64,000 nt of DNA, taken from Gonatopus flavifemur (lineage: Eukaryota; Arthropoda; Insecta; Hymenoptera; Dryinidae). Below, in pieces: positions 48,521 through 59,537 of this stretch (within the stretch, counting starts at the first letter, position 1; every line of letters begins with the position of its first letter). The notes beneath the pieces are model-generated. The model worked only from the letters and a program-made list of their open reading frames with translations, was not told the DNA's origin and made no database searches. Both the position numbers and the translations under genes were made by a program. Where the stretch lies: contig JAFFJZ010000003.1 of assembly GCA_018340375.1 (NCBI GenBank), positions 21,080,001-21,144,000 of the forward strand, in the 5' to 3' direction.

Positions 48521-50320
48521 TTAATCAGTAAATTTACGATTTGGATTGCGACCGAACAAAGCGGAACGAATTTCTGGTATCAATTGCTGAGCTATCAACT
48601 CTAATCGGGATTCCAACGTATTGTTGATCTTGATTCGACCTGATGAAAAAAGTTATTCATTATTTTTCATATAAATTTCTTGAGGGTAACGAAATGAAAT
48701 TGTTTATTGATGGAAAGTACCTTTAGCCGCGAAGATTTCAATACCTCCGCAACTCTCGGCGGGTAAATAGTTATCTTGATCTACCTTGATGTGAACTTCC
48801 TTTTTCGTATTTTGTTTATATTCTTGTTGAATACTGCTAAGAAGACCTTCCACGAGAGGAATATCAGCTTGACGAACACGTAAGGTTATATTGCTTTCGG
48901 TCAACTGAAATAATGATGTTATTTTGAAATTTTTTACACGCAATTGAATGATCGAATTGAAAAAATACGTTACCTGGTAAAGAGCTTGAATGATTAATAG
49001 TTTCAAGACTTCAGAGTACTTTGGCGTATCCTTGTTCAATTCACCCAATCTCCTCCTGGCATCGTCAAGAACAGTACGGACATGATCTTCTCGTACTTTC
49101 AATACTTTCAAACGCGCTTGATTGAGCATATTGGATGACTGACTGTAAATCAACATAAAACAGGTAGGTAAACTGAACTCAAGTTAATGTGATATTCATT
49201 AAACTCGACGATTCATCTATACTTATGTACATTTTTTTCTGTAATTCAACTTGTTTCTCTTTCTTCTCGTAATACTCCATAATTTTAAGACGCTGTTGTT
49301 GAACCAGACGTCCTTTTTCGATATTAAATTCTTCTTCCGCCTTGGCATCAATTTCTTCGGCTTTTTCATTGGCTTCTTGCTCAATGAAAGCCACCATGTG
49401 TTTGATCTATGTTGAAAAAAAAGAAATATATTAAGAATATTGTAATCATTGAATATTGAGAATTTTCTGCTTATCTGGAATTATAAGTAGTGGGAAGTCA
49501 AAGTTATATCAATGAATATTTATATTGCTGCATTACCTTCCATTGAGAAGTCATGTGACATTTGACAACTTTTAGAAAAAGAAGTATTTTAACATATCTT
49601 AAATGAAAGATGTAGCAAATGTATGATGTAAAGAAAGAAAAGAGAACATTTTTGTAAATTGTAACAATATAATTTTGTTATTATATATCGGTATAATAAT
49701 TACACATTATTTATATTCTGTTGTAACTTGTAGTGACAATAAAAATATAAATGAACGATAGAAAATTTTCATCGAAAAGTCATTATACCAAATTTTTGAG
49801 CAAATACAGTACAGAAATGTGAAAAATAGAAGAATCTGAGAGAGAATTGATAATGAATGAGAGACAGATTATTTTCAAGTGTTCACCTTGAACAGATTTG
49901 ACACGGTAAAACATCTTTACATAAATATTATACTGTTTATACTATATTTTTGGAATCACAAGTTTGTTGAAATAAAATTGTGATTTTCCCGAACATGATG
50001 ATTCAGCAAAGTGAAAAGTTTTAATATATAAAACAGAACCACGTACTGGAAGTGTTGAAAATTATGGAACAATCAATGGATAGAAAATTCATTAGGATAT
50101 CGTATAGTGAATGTGCTATTGGAGCATGTAACTCGTACCAAATGCCAATAAAAATTACGTTTGAATAAATTCACTTCCGACTAAAATTAGTCGTCGAGAT
50201 GCTTTTGAATGAATGCGAGTAAAAATCTTTACTTGGCTGGCAAATGTTTCTCTCCATTTAAAAGTCATAAAATCCTTTTATTCTAACCTGTTTCTGTACA
50301 TCAGCATCGCTGAGAGCCAT
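48521..50320 (-). CDS. Vha26: V-type proton ATPase subunit E, 5 coding exons
   Basis: Coding exons, in minus-strand order: 50288-50320 ([11 protein letters not shown]), 49231-49406, 48974-49142, 48721-48904, 48521-48639. They total 681 nt, exactly 226 residues plus TAA, the normal length for animal subunit E. All junctions are GT-AG with matching phase. Subunit E is a peripheral-stalk component of the V1 sector. It clamps the catalytic head to the membrane sector so that ATP hydrolysis can drive proton pumping into endosomes, lysosomes and secretory vesicles. The N-terminal half is the long stalk helix, rich in Glu/Lys/Gln ([19 protein letters not shown]). The C-terminal globular part contains the conserved [16 protein letters not shown] stretch. 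The gene converges on SNX14, with 920 bp between stop codons. An AATAAA on the minus strand at 48101-48106 could end a 3'UTR of about 0.4 kb. Intron 1 is about 0.9 kb. Confidence 0.97.
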
Positions 50321-50753
50321 GATGACGGATTTGGGATTTCCTTGGAATTAACTTAAAAGTTGTTACTACAAAATAAAATAAGCTGGATTGAAAAATTTCA
50401 TATAATTCGCGATATAAGTCAACGCCTACTCACAAATCCCGTACACTACGCCTGGCACAAGGATGATCATATGACTCCTGCGCACGCATCAGCAAACAGA
50501 ACCAGCATTATCGGACATGATCAGACGGAAGATCGGAGCACTCGCGAGGGACGTACCTAACAACAGTTCACGATGTATTCATAAAAAGTTCCTTGAGCAT
50601 TATCGTTCCAAAGAATATTCATTTTAAGATTTGGATACCATTCAAAGGTATGCACGGTACAAAAATTTTCAAATGAGTCCGAAACAATTCATCTTGGCAG
50701 AGCCAGAGATGAATTCAAGAAACTGCTGACGCGGTGTTCAAATCATAATCCGT
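50321..50753. promoter_or_regulatory. Vha26 upstream / 5'UTR region
   Basis: Lies before the Vha26 ATG, minus strand. A more GC-rich patch with TCATATGACTCC and TCGCGAGGGACG (about 50460-50560) could hold the transcription start. It is bounded upstream by the first hairpin MITE at 50754. Confidence 0.3.
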
Positions 50754-51003
50754 CCCAGATAACACATGAAGAATTCTTTTTCAAGAGCAAGAATAGGACT
50801 CTTCAAGAACTCTTTTCGAAGTAATTAATTCATATAGAGCTCTGAAGGAGTTCAATCTGTCAGACATTAACAAGTTCTTTGAGAGTACTCAAACAATACT
50901 TCTGATATTCTCAAAGAGAATATATGAATTCATTAGTGCGAAAAGAGTTTTTGAAGAGTTCCATTCTTGCTCTTGAAAAAGAATTCTTCGTATGTTATCT
51001 GGG
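50754..51003. mobile_element. CCC/GGG hairpin MITE, copy 1
   Basis: A 250-bp, nearly full-length inverted repeat starting CCCAGATAACACATGAAG, with the complementary GTATGTTATCTGGG at the other end. It is flanked by GT on both sides. The arms carry GAATTCTTTTTCAAGAGCAA and its complement. It lies about 430 bp upstream of the Vha26 start codon. Confidence 0.85.
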
Positions 51004-51149
51004 GTATCGCGTTTTTTTCTTTTGAAAAAATTATGTGATTGATTAAATTTTTCTTCCAATTCAATCAGCATGGAAGGATGAACGGAAAACCCTGATACCA
51101 TCAATCAGAAACTGGACCAAGGTTTTCATATATCATTAGCGGTTGGGGT

Positions 51150-51435
51150 CCCTGATAACACACGAAGAATTCTTTTTCAAAAACAAGAATAAAATTCTTC
51201 GAGAACTCTTTTCGAACTAATGAATTCATAAAGAGCTCTGGAGGAGTTCAATGTTTGGGACATTAACGAGTTCTTCGAGAATGCTGAAAGGATTATTTTG
51301 GTACTCTTGAAGAACTCGTTAATGTCCCAAAGATTGAACTCCTCCAGAGCTATTTATGAATTCATTAGTTCGAAAAGAGTTATCGAAGAATTTTATTCTT
51401 GCTTTTGAAAAAGAATTCTTCGTGTGTTATCTGGG
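51150..51435. mobile_element. CCC/GGG hairpin MITE, copy 2
   Basis: A 286-bp palindromic copy of the same family as 50754-51003, starting CCCTGATAACACACGAAG and ending GTGTGTTATCTGGG, flanked by GT on both sides. The two copies lie only about 150 bp apart in the Vha26/SMIM30 intergenic region. Confidence 0.85.
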
Positions 51436-51528
51436 GTCAACTTACTCGAATGAAATTATGCTCGAAATCGGGTTTAAATCTGAAATCAATCAATCAGGAT
51501 TCAGAATTCACGACTGAACCTTGATTAA

Positions 51529-51744
51529 GGGGGATTCATTACTCCCTGCAAAAGTTACTGAATTCCAAATTTCTCCCCCCAGTTTTCTCAGAGACGAACA
51601 CATAAAATGAAAAATAAAGAGTAGCTGCACTTTCTTTGATATGCTAAGAAGATGCACCAGCTCATTAAAATCGATTATATTCATTAATTGTTGAGAAAAC
51701 TGGGGGGGGGAGAGATCTAGTAACTTTGCCTCTGATGAATGCCC
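51529..51744. mobile_element. TTAA-flanked MITE between Vha26 and SMIM30
   Basis: TTAA (51525-51528) then GGGGGATTCATTACTCCC; at the right GATGAATGCCC then TTAA (51745-51748). Internal AGTTACTGAATT / TAGTAACTTTG and CCCCCCAGTTTTCTCA / TGAGAAAACTGGGGGG also pair. The termini differ from the GGGATACCAGCG group. Confidence 0.65.
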
Positions 51745-52621
51745 TTAAGGTTGTCCCCTTGAGTTGTCAGGTAAATCTTCAGCATCTGATAATTGGTCAT
51801 CTTTTGTATAATCGACCAATCATATTTTCAAATCTGAAAGAAATGACCAATGAATGCAAAATCTTAAAATTTTTTTAGGGAATACTGGCAACTCGGTGTC
51901 CCCTGGTTGATTGTTTCCCCAGAAAACTACTAGATCGTTTCAACTGTTTTACATGATTATTATTCAATTAATTATAATGATTTTCAGATAAAAAAAATTC
52001 CAAATGAATCAGAAAAGCCGGCTCTGGTTTCAAAATAATTGTACACGAGTTATATTTGTTATAAAACTGAATGGAGGTTTTTAATTGGCTAATAACAAAT
52101 TTTCGTTCTAATTAATTATAATGATTCAGTTAAACAACAAACAGGCCAGAGATGTTCCTTCCGGTACAATTTCCGGTAGATCAAGCTATGATGATCACGA
52201 GTTAAATGGAAATATCAATCAGAAATTCCGAGATGGTACTGAAGAACATCCCTGAAACAGACTAGACCCGGATTGTTTGAATAATTACGAATCTTTCGAT
52301 CCAAAGTTTGGCGTAATTAATTTAATATTAATGACGCAAACGGTTGCAACGATCTACGAGTTTTCTAGTGGAAAACATTGACCAAAGAGCACTCCTTTGA
52401 ATTGTAAACTCAGTTGGTTGGATTGGCCCTAACCCATTTATGCCCATGTAAAGCCACCTTAAATTTGATTCATAGTTTCGAAAACATGAATAAAAAAGTG
52501 AATACAACTGGAAGCATTGAATAAATGTAATAACTTGATCATACTATATTTGATCCGTAATCCAAATACTAAAAATTATGAAATTCACTCTGATCTTATC
52601 ATGATTTTCATCCCAGTAAAA

Positions 52622-52795
52622 ATGAATTTATATCTACTATCAATTTTTGCAACTTTTCAACTTGCTTCCGCATCTTCTGGCATAGATTTTGGTGATACCT
52701 TAGCCCTGGTTTTGGGTATCATGATTGCTGTTGTTGGGTTTTTCGCCTGTATGGGTGCCTACGCAAGACGCAGGAATTATTTTGAATCTTTGTAA
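52622..52795 (+). CDS. SMIM30-like small integral membrane protein (57 aa)
   Basis: A 57-codon ORF with an N-terminal hydrophobic signal-like stretch (MNLYLLSIFATFQLASAS). It is followed by GDTLALVLGIMIAVVGFF, one transmembrane segment, then ACMGAYARRRN. The arrangement A/FGD-x-ALxLG...G-ACxGxYARxRN matches vertebrate SMIM30, a conserved membrane microprotein of about 59 residues that has a signal peptide and one TM helix. A splice acceptor (tttcatcccag, ending 52616) lies five bases before the ATG, so the coding sequence appears to sit in one exon behind a 5'UTR intron. This argues for starting at TAAAAATG rather than at the upstream in-frame ATG at 52517, which would fall in the intron. The gene is divergent from Vha26. 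AATAAA at 53509 is a candidate poly(A) signal. The call rests on recalled family sequence, not a search. Confidence 0.8.
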   Translation: MNLYLLSIFATFQLASASSGIDFGDTLALVLGIMIAVVGFFACMGAYARRRNYFESL

Positions 52796-53974
52796 AAATA
52801 TATATACATGCGCTGTCAAATGGAAATCATGTTATAGCAAGGTAATTTTAAATCATTATCGTATCATCGTTTTCAATCACTGTCTAACGTTTCATCAAAA
52901 TACTAATATTTCCTGTTTGCATTCATTTGTTTATTAAATTAATATTCTTTTCCATTTTAGAATTGTAAATGATGTGAGTATTTTTATCATTTCGAGGATA
53001 TCCCTGTTGTAAAATTCTAATCAAGCCAGATGAATTTTATCCATTCTGTTTTAAATGTGCGTATCAAACTATAAACTTGTGGATTTTATCTATTTCAGTA
53101 GAATTCGATGAGGGAAGCTATAACCTTACGTGCTCTGTAAATCCTATACAGTTTTATAGATACTGTTTTAAATACACATACCAAATCTCATAACAATTGA
53201 TGAAACCGAATGGAAATTTATCAAATCAATCTACACAATTCGGTATAAATCTGAAACTAGCAGCTAAATGTGAGCAGTCGAGTCATGTCATTCTTCAAAA
53301 AAACATTTTATCAAGAATTCAAACAGTCAAAATGCATAGTTAAGAGTTACCGTAATGATTTTTAATAGCAAAAACACAGTTTAAATCGAAGCATCAACAA
53401 TTAGCCGCTAGCCCTTGGCTGATAATAATTCATCAGTTTGGTGGGGATTTCACAACAGAGATTTGCATACAAATTCTTCGGTGTTGAGAATTTTTAACAA
53501 TAACAAAGAATAAAGAATTGTATGATAATGATGAATTTTGATGAACTTATGAATTTGCTCGATGAAAAGAAAGGAATAGAATAGTACAACAGTTCTCCAA
53601 ACATGAAAACAATAATTGAGGTTTTGTTTTTCTATACATTATAAAAATGCATGGGAAATTACATCATGAATAATTATGAAATTGTCTTATACTGTGTGCA
53701 TTCAAAATTCTTGTAATTTTACATATTCATATAAAATTACCAAGAGCTTGGGTGGTGAAAATCCCAATTGTGAGACTTTCAGAAACATGCAGAATGTTTT
53801 CAGAGAATTTCAAAATCATTTTGAACTTTACAGAGATTGCTTGAATTTTGAGCAATTTTTCAGGAATTATCAGAGAAATATTTCCACTTGGGTTGTTATT
53901 TTGTTGTGTAAATTTACAAAAGCAATAAATGTTCATGTGGTTAAAATCAGATAAATTTTTCATTATATCATGGG

Positions 53975-54870
53975 TCCTATCAATACATCGCTCGATAAAT
54001 CTTGGGCCTAACTAATAAAGCAACAACTTTTTGCCAAAATTCGACGTTGTTCATCAACATAGTCTCCTTCGAAGGTGATTCTAGCTGGGAACATTGCAGG
54101 GTGTTTACTTCTTAAACTTCCTCTTCTTCTTATTAGTCTATATCAGTCTATTCGATGAAAATGTATGATTGATTCATTCCATTGGATCTCAAGGACCGGT
54201 AGACACCCTCATTTAACATTTCTCTAACAATTCGATTCCTTTTTTACAGAACGACATGTGCCCAAATGTGCACGACTGGTCCCAAAATATGCTTCAGCTC
54301 CGATATCGCTTCATTGAAATGAAATTTTGTTCGCTGGATAATTCTTCTTGGGTCTGTAAACAGCTAGTGGTCGCTGGAAGCAAGATGTGGATAATACGGT
54401 GGATGTGGAAGCAGTTCGAAATAAAATTCATGTAGTTAGACATGGTGAAAGCGCAATTTTTTCTGTTTCATTTGTGGCCATTTTTTAGCAATTTCCAACT
54501 TCAAACGCATCAGTAATGCTATATATTATTCGTTATTGATAATTCTTCGTTTGTCAAGGCAATCGATGAACAAAGTACCTTGAGCATTTCAAAATACGGA
54601 GACACTCAAACCTTGCCAGCTGATGTTTTTGAGTCTTCGATCGCTCTGGATGGTTTCTATCTTCTACTGTCCGGAGTTTCTTGCGCTAAAACAGTGCATA
54701 CAACGCTCTGCATCGTCGACGCGTTGTTATTTTTGATTGACTGTGAGCAAACACGGCACCGACTTTGAACACAGCTTTCTCATTGGCAAATATTTATGCC
54801 AAATGGTGAATACCCTATCTTCTGATATCTTCAACTACTCTGTTATCTCACGCACCTCAATTAACGATCA
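53975..54870 (-). pseudogene. Old mariner transposase remnant
   Basis: Minus-strand translations in shifting frames give a degraded mariner transposase in the right order. From 54870 downward there is a KLCSKSVPCLLTVNQKQQRV stretch resembling the linker after the HTH domain. Then, after many stops, ELLPHPPYYPHLASSDH near 54380-54420, and FNEAISELKHILGP near 54300. A final EGDYVDEQ-like C-terminus sits near 54050-54070. The lineage is different from the 7759-8942 copy (HPPYSPDLAPSDYHLF type). Numerous stops and frameshifts show great age, and no terminal repeats were recognised. Plus-strand ORFs here are antisense shadows. Confidence 0.8.
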
Positions 54871-55411
54871 GCCAAAACAATTTCACGGACTCTTTGGATT
54901 TTCTGTGGGACAACTATCGAATTTCAGCGATCTGGGCGTTCAGAATCATGTGTCTGTGCGACTGCGTTTGAAGTCAGCATACAACCTGTTAACTGGTATC
55001 CTCGCCGAAGCAAAGTTCGAATAACACTCATCGAGCAATGCTTTATCAACATACGAAATTCAGATTTTTCCATCGTTTCGAAAATTGCAAAAGTAACTTC
55101 ACTTCAAATTTTCACACATAACGTTGGAAACTTGGTATTTACACAAGTCATCATGAAGTAATCAGTATTATGATTGGTTCGATGAAATCCTCCAACCCTG
55201 TCTATTATCCACTAAACGTCTTAGCATTCATTTGAGTCTGGGACAAATTATCTAGACTGGATCAAATAAATAACTGTTGTGCCAAGCATTAACAATAGCC
55301 AAGCTTGATCTTGGTTTCAAAAATCAATCTTGGCTCCAACTTGGTCCCAAGGGGATGTAACATCTTCAACACAGTGCGTTGAATGACGAGTGTTCTTTGA
55401 TGAGATGTCTT

Positions 55412-56052
55412 CCCGTATGGAAATATTTCGTTGACAAATTTCTGAAAATCTCTGAAAACCTTTGATTTTTCTCTGCGAAAGTCTGATGAAGTCTGATAAA
55501 TTCTGAGAAACTCTAAGATTTCGATGAAAAATCTAATATTTTTGGAACATCATTTTTAGAGTTTTTTCAAAGTTTATCATAGATTTTTCATTCCTGATGA
55601 AACTCTAAAAAAGTATGATGAATGTATGTGTTTTTCAAACTCTCAAAAAAATGTGATGAATCTTTGTTTCCCTGGACAGGTAAATAAAAACGATCAAAAG
55701 CGAGTAATGTTTAGAACTTTTTTCGTAACTTTTGAGTTGAATCTAGTAGCCGTAAATGTAGCAGACGCGTCTGCAATCGGGATTGTTCTGACTTTATATT
55801 GAATCACATCAAATGTTACTCATGTTTCATGATTTTTTTGTAGCTCTCGTAGAAAACACGGACATTTATCATACTTTTTTCAGAGTTTTATTAGGAATAA
55901 ATGACAAATCTCTGATTTAACTCCGAAGAAAATCTGAGAACGATGCCCCAAAAATATCCGATTTTTCATCGGAATCTCGGAGTTTCTTAGACTTTTGCAG
56001 ACGGAAATCAAAGTTTTTCAGAAAGTTTTCAGCGAAATATTTCCGCACAGGT
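55412..56052. mobile_element. CCCGTRTGGAAAT-terminal element
   Basis: The left end CCCGTATGGAAATATTTCG matches the inverted right end (CGAAATATTTCCGCACAGG), flanked by TT if one terminal base is mutated. The termini resemble those of 6518-7736. The interior carries repeated TCTGAAAATCTCTGA-like and GATGAATC-like motifs and no coding sequence. Confidence 0.6.
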
Positions 56053-57667
56053 TTACAATATTTTCAAAGATTATCCTGGACGTATTTTTGGTGAGATATC
56101 TTTTAAATGTCTCTGAGACGTACACGTGTATTGGGATCTTGTGCCACCCTACAACCGATGTTCAACTTTTTTTTGGATATCCCATATACATGGTGTCTAG
56201 CAGTCGGAAATTAGTCAGGAATTGTACTCGCGTCGGGTAAACGTCAGGAAATGACAAAAATTTGAGGAAATTTTTGATTATATTGAATATTAATTATATT
56301 AAATATTGATATTTTTTGTTATAATTTTGAGAGTTATGCAAAGATTCTCAGATATTTTCAAGATAATTTCTTCAGCCAGGTATAGAAAGCAATAAATGAT
56401 CCACTAAATTTTTATAGAATTCCAGAAACCTTACACAACTCAAGAAGTCCTATTTCACGGCCCTGTTACAAATAATCTATAAAATCACATTGACGAATGG
56501 GAAAATGAATAAGTTTCAATGATATTTAATTAGAAATTTCACCATTTGTGAAATAGGATTTAATAGAATATTTCTACCTGGGGGAGATTTGAGAGTTGTT
56601 TCGATTATCCTCTCAGAGGTCTTACGACTGTCTCAAGAATTTTCGAAGGAATTCCCGAATGTTCGTGAAATAGTCTGTTTCTGACTTCTTTAAGATGTCT
56701 ATAATTGAATTCACAATAGCGAATTCATAAGAATTGAATTTTGTGCTCGATAACTCAAAATTATGTGAATTCATATATTTCATCATTAAATGGAGTCGAG
56801 TTGGATATAAATGATTTGGATTATTGATTGAAAACATGTCCATTTAAAATGATCAGTATTTGAATATTCAACTTCGAATTCATGTTTTTTTTATTAGATT
56901 GTATTATGCCATCGAAAATGTTGATTGAAATTGATGTGTGTGCATTCCCAAAAAATCCTGGAAAAATTAGGGAAATTGGTCGGGAATTCGAAAATCATAT
57001 TTTGCTAGATACCCTGAAAGTAGCATGAAAGTGCTGGTAAAGTACTAGTACCCAGTATTTAGTATTTCTGCAGCTGATAATAGGATTTTTCAACCAGGGC
57101 ATGTACGTTTTCCAAGTGAAACCGTAAAAATTCTCACCACTGAAATGAAAAGATCCATGGATTTTTACAAAAATTTCTTATTCGGTGAATATTGCATTAG
57201 AAATTATCATAAATTACTGTGGATGAAAATACCATAATTTTTCTTGTTCGTTCCAATCTGTTCCGCGTATAGTGATCTCCCACAGTCATTCTAACTGAAT
57301 TTTTCTCTCCGTGAGTGAACTATAGTTTTTCATGTAAAATTTCAAGCGAGGAAATGTTTTGAATGATCGTTGTATCCAATCACACAAGCTAAATTATTGT
57401 GTTCTTTTGATTTCAGATTGCATTGCTTAAGTGATCTTGCGCTCGAATCTTCGAATTGTAAGTGTTCCAAATTTTTATACACATCACATCGAAAATGTAC
57501 TTGAGGGCTCATTACATTTTCAATGAAATGAAATGTCTTGATTATATTGTTCTTAAATAATTCATACATGATAATTTTATAGTTTTCCAATAAATACTGA
57601 TTTACAGTGAAACGTTTTGTTTATAAAACTCCTTCCATTAAGAATTCCAACATCGATGCCGTGTTAA

Positions 57668-58353
57668 GAGAACACCAGAGTTACCATCCAAGCACGTTTT
57701 TTGGCACTAAAACACTCGAAGCTGAATTGAAGTTTTATAAGAGTATATGAAAGGCTGAAAACTGAAGTATTCTTTCAGATTTTTCTTTTAAAAAACAGCT
57801 GCACCGATTGACTTGGAATTTTTTGTATTAGTTCAATGAGTTATGAAGGAAACAAAAACATGTTCTTCTATAGATATGGTCCTAATTAAATACAAGAAAG
57901 TAAAAATTGACCTCCTTGCGGTTGACCTATGCGGGCAATTGACAACATAACTCCAACACTAGACGTCCTGAATCAAAAATTCAAAAAGATTATTGAAATA
58001 GCTGTTGTAGTATCATAGGGAATTTGAAAATTTTTATTAGAAACAAAATTGAATTTCTCATTAAAATTTTGCAATAAATTGTTGATAGGAAAAAAAAGGT
58101 AATTTGAAAAAAAACTGTAAGAGAATTCAATTAGAATCAAGTCGTCCGGAAAAAATGTTATTGAGTTATGCTTTCAACGAAATCAAAAAACATGATTTCG
58201 ATAAAAACAGGTTAAAAGTTTTAACAGGGGAAAATCGATTGATGCAAGCTCAATATCAATATAAAAAATATACGTATACACGCACATAAACATTATATAT
58301 ATATAGTTTTTCTTTTTTAATTAAAAATCGATTTTTTTTCAGCCTGTTATCCC
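57668..58353. repeat. Possible decayed TTAA-flanked element
   Basis: TTAA (57664-57667) precedes GAGAACACCAGAGTTACC, similar to other GGGATACCAGCG-type left ends. GTTATCCC precedes TTAA at 58354-58357. The ends match only weakly. A further left-end-like AGGAATACCAGAGTCGGC starts straight after the second TTAA. Confidence 0.35.
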
Positions 58354-58463
58354 TTAAAGGAATACCAGAGTCGGCAAATTGGCCAATTTTATTCTGACGT
58401 TTTATCCAATGATATCAAAGCATTTTTTGATTTTCTTAATAAAAAATTATCCCTGAAAATGAA

Positions 58464-58612
58464 CCGCATATGAATTTGGATACGGCGAATCTCGGCACGC
58501 GGTTGACCCAATTGAATATCGATTGAAATGACCGAATGAGCATTAACTTCAATCGATATTCAGTTGAGTCAACCGCGCGTGGAGATTCGCCGTATTCAAA
58601 CTCATATACGCT
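58464..58612. repeat. CpG-containing hairpin
   Basis: CGCATATGAATTTGGATACG at the left pairs with CGTATTCAAACTCATATACG at the right. The arms continue through GCGAATCTCGGCACGCGGTT / AACCGCGCGTGGAGATTCGC and TTGAATATCGATTGAA / TTCAATCGATATTCA. It is about 149 bp with almost no loop and probably a MITE. Confidence 0.65.
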
Positions 58613-58724
58613 TTGGCTCTACTATTTTTTTTCTCAGTGTAGATGCTTTTATGAACTCAATTTCTAGTACAGTAAAATCTCTCAATAAGAACGCTCACTT
58701 TCTTTCTTCAGCGTAGGGCAACAA

Positions 58725-58978
58725 CCCAATAAACATTTGATTTCTCAAGATATGTTTTAGATATGTTTAAGATGTCTTATGCGACACTTTTAGATATCTA
58801 AAAGATAACTTTTCGTATCTTGAGATATCTTAAACATGTCTTGGACGTTTTAAGAGACGTAAGATATGTTTAAGATATCTCAAGATACAAAAAGTTATCT
58901 TTTAGATATCTAAAAGTATCGCATAAGACATCTTAAACATATCCAAAACATATCTTGAGAAATCAAATGTTCATTGGG
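58725..58978. mobile_element. CCC/GGG hairpin MITE, second family
   Basis: A 254-bp near-perfect palindrome starting CCCAATAAACATTTGATTTC and ending with the near-complement GAAATCAAATGTTCATTGGG, flanked by AA on both sides. The arms are rich in AGATATCTTAAACAT repeats. It differs in sequence from the CCCAGATAAC family but shares its architecture. Confidence 0.8.
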
Positions 58979-58989
58979 AACCGTTTGAA

Positions 58990-59007
58990 TGAGAGAGAGA
59001 GAGAGAG
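58990..59007. repeat. (GA)n microsatellite
   Basis: Short run of about nine GA units next to the right end of the 58725-58978 MITE. Confidence 0.85.
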
Positions 59008-59216
59008 GGTGATTATTCTTATTGAGAGGTTTCATTGTATTTTGATGCAAAAAAACGTGCTCGGACAATAATTCTGCTATTCTCTGAATGTGAGATGAAT
59101 CCCAGATGTACAAACTGAACAGAATATTTATTTCTCTTCTCTTCAAAAAATAGTTATATTGGTAATAAGCGAAGACGAGTGTTTGTCCCAGCCTTCGCTT
59201 TCTATCGTATAGATAT

Positions 59217-59502
59217 CCCAGATAACACACGAAGAATTCTTTTTCAAAAATAAGAATAGAATTCTTCAAGAACTCTTTTCGAAGTAATGAATTCGTGAAG
59301 AAGTCTGGAAGAGGTCAATGTTTGGGACATTAACGACTTCTTTGAGAGTACTAAAACAATACTTTCAGCATTCTCAAAGAGCTCGTCAATGTCCCAAACA
59401 TCGAACCCTTTCAGAGCTCTTTATGAATTCATTAGTTCGAAAGGACTTCTTGAAGAATTCCATTCTTGTTTTTGAAAAAGAATTCTTCGTGTGTTATCAG
59501 GG
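59217..59502. mobile_element. CCC/GGG hairpin MITE, copy 3
   Basis: A third 286-bp copy, starting CCCAGATAACACACGAAG and ending GTGTGTTATCAGGG, flanked by AT on both sides. It is identical in layout to the 51150-51435 copy, including the central GTTTGGGACATTAACGA segment and its complement. Confidence 0.85.
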
Positions 59503-59537
59503 ATGTCTCTCACTCAGGAATCGATTCTACACGTTAA

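Noticed and set aside
54737..55024. Plus-strand 95-codon ORF
   Set aside because: Its first part is antisense to the mariner transposase remnant on the minus strand; the rest has no independent support.
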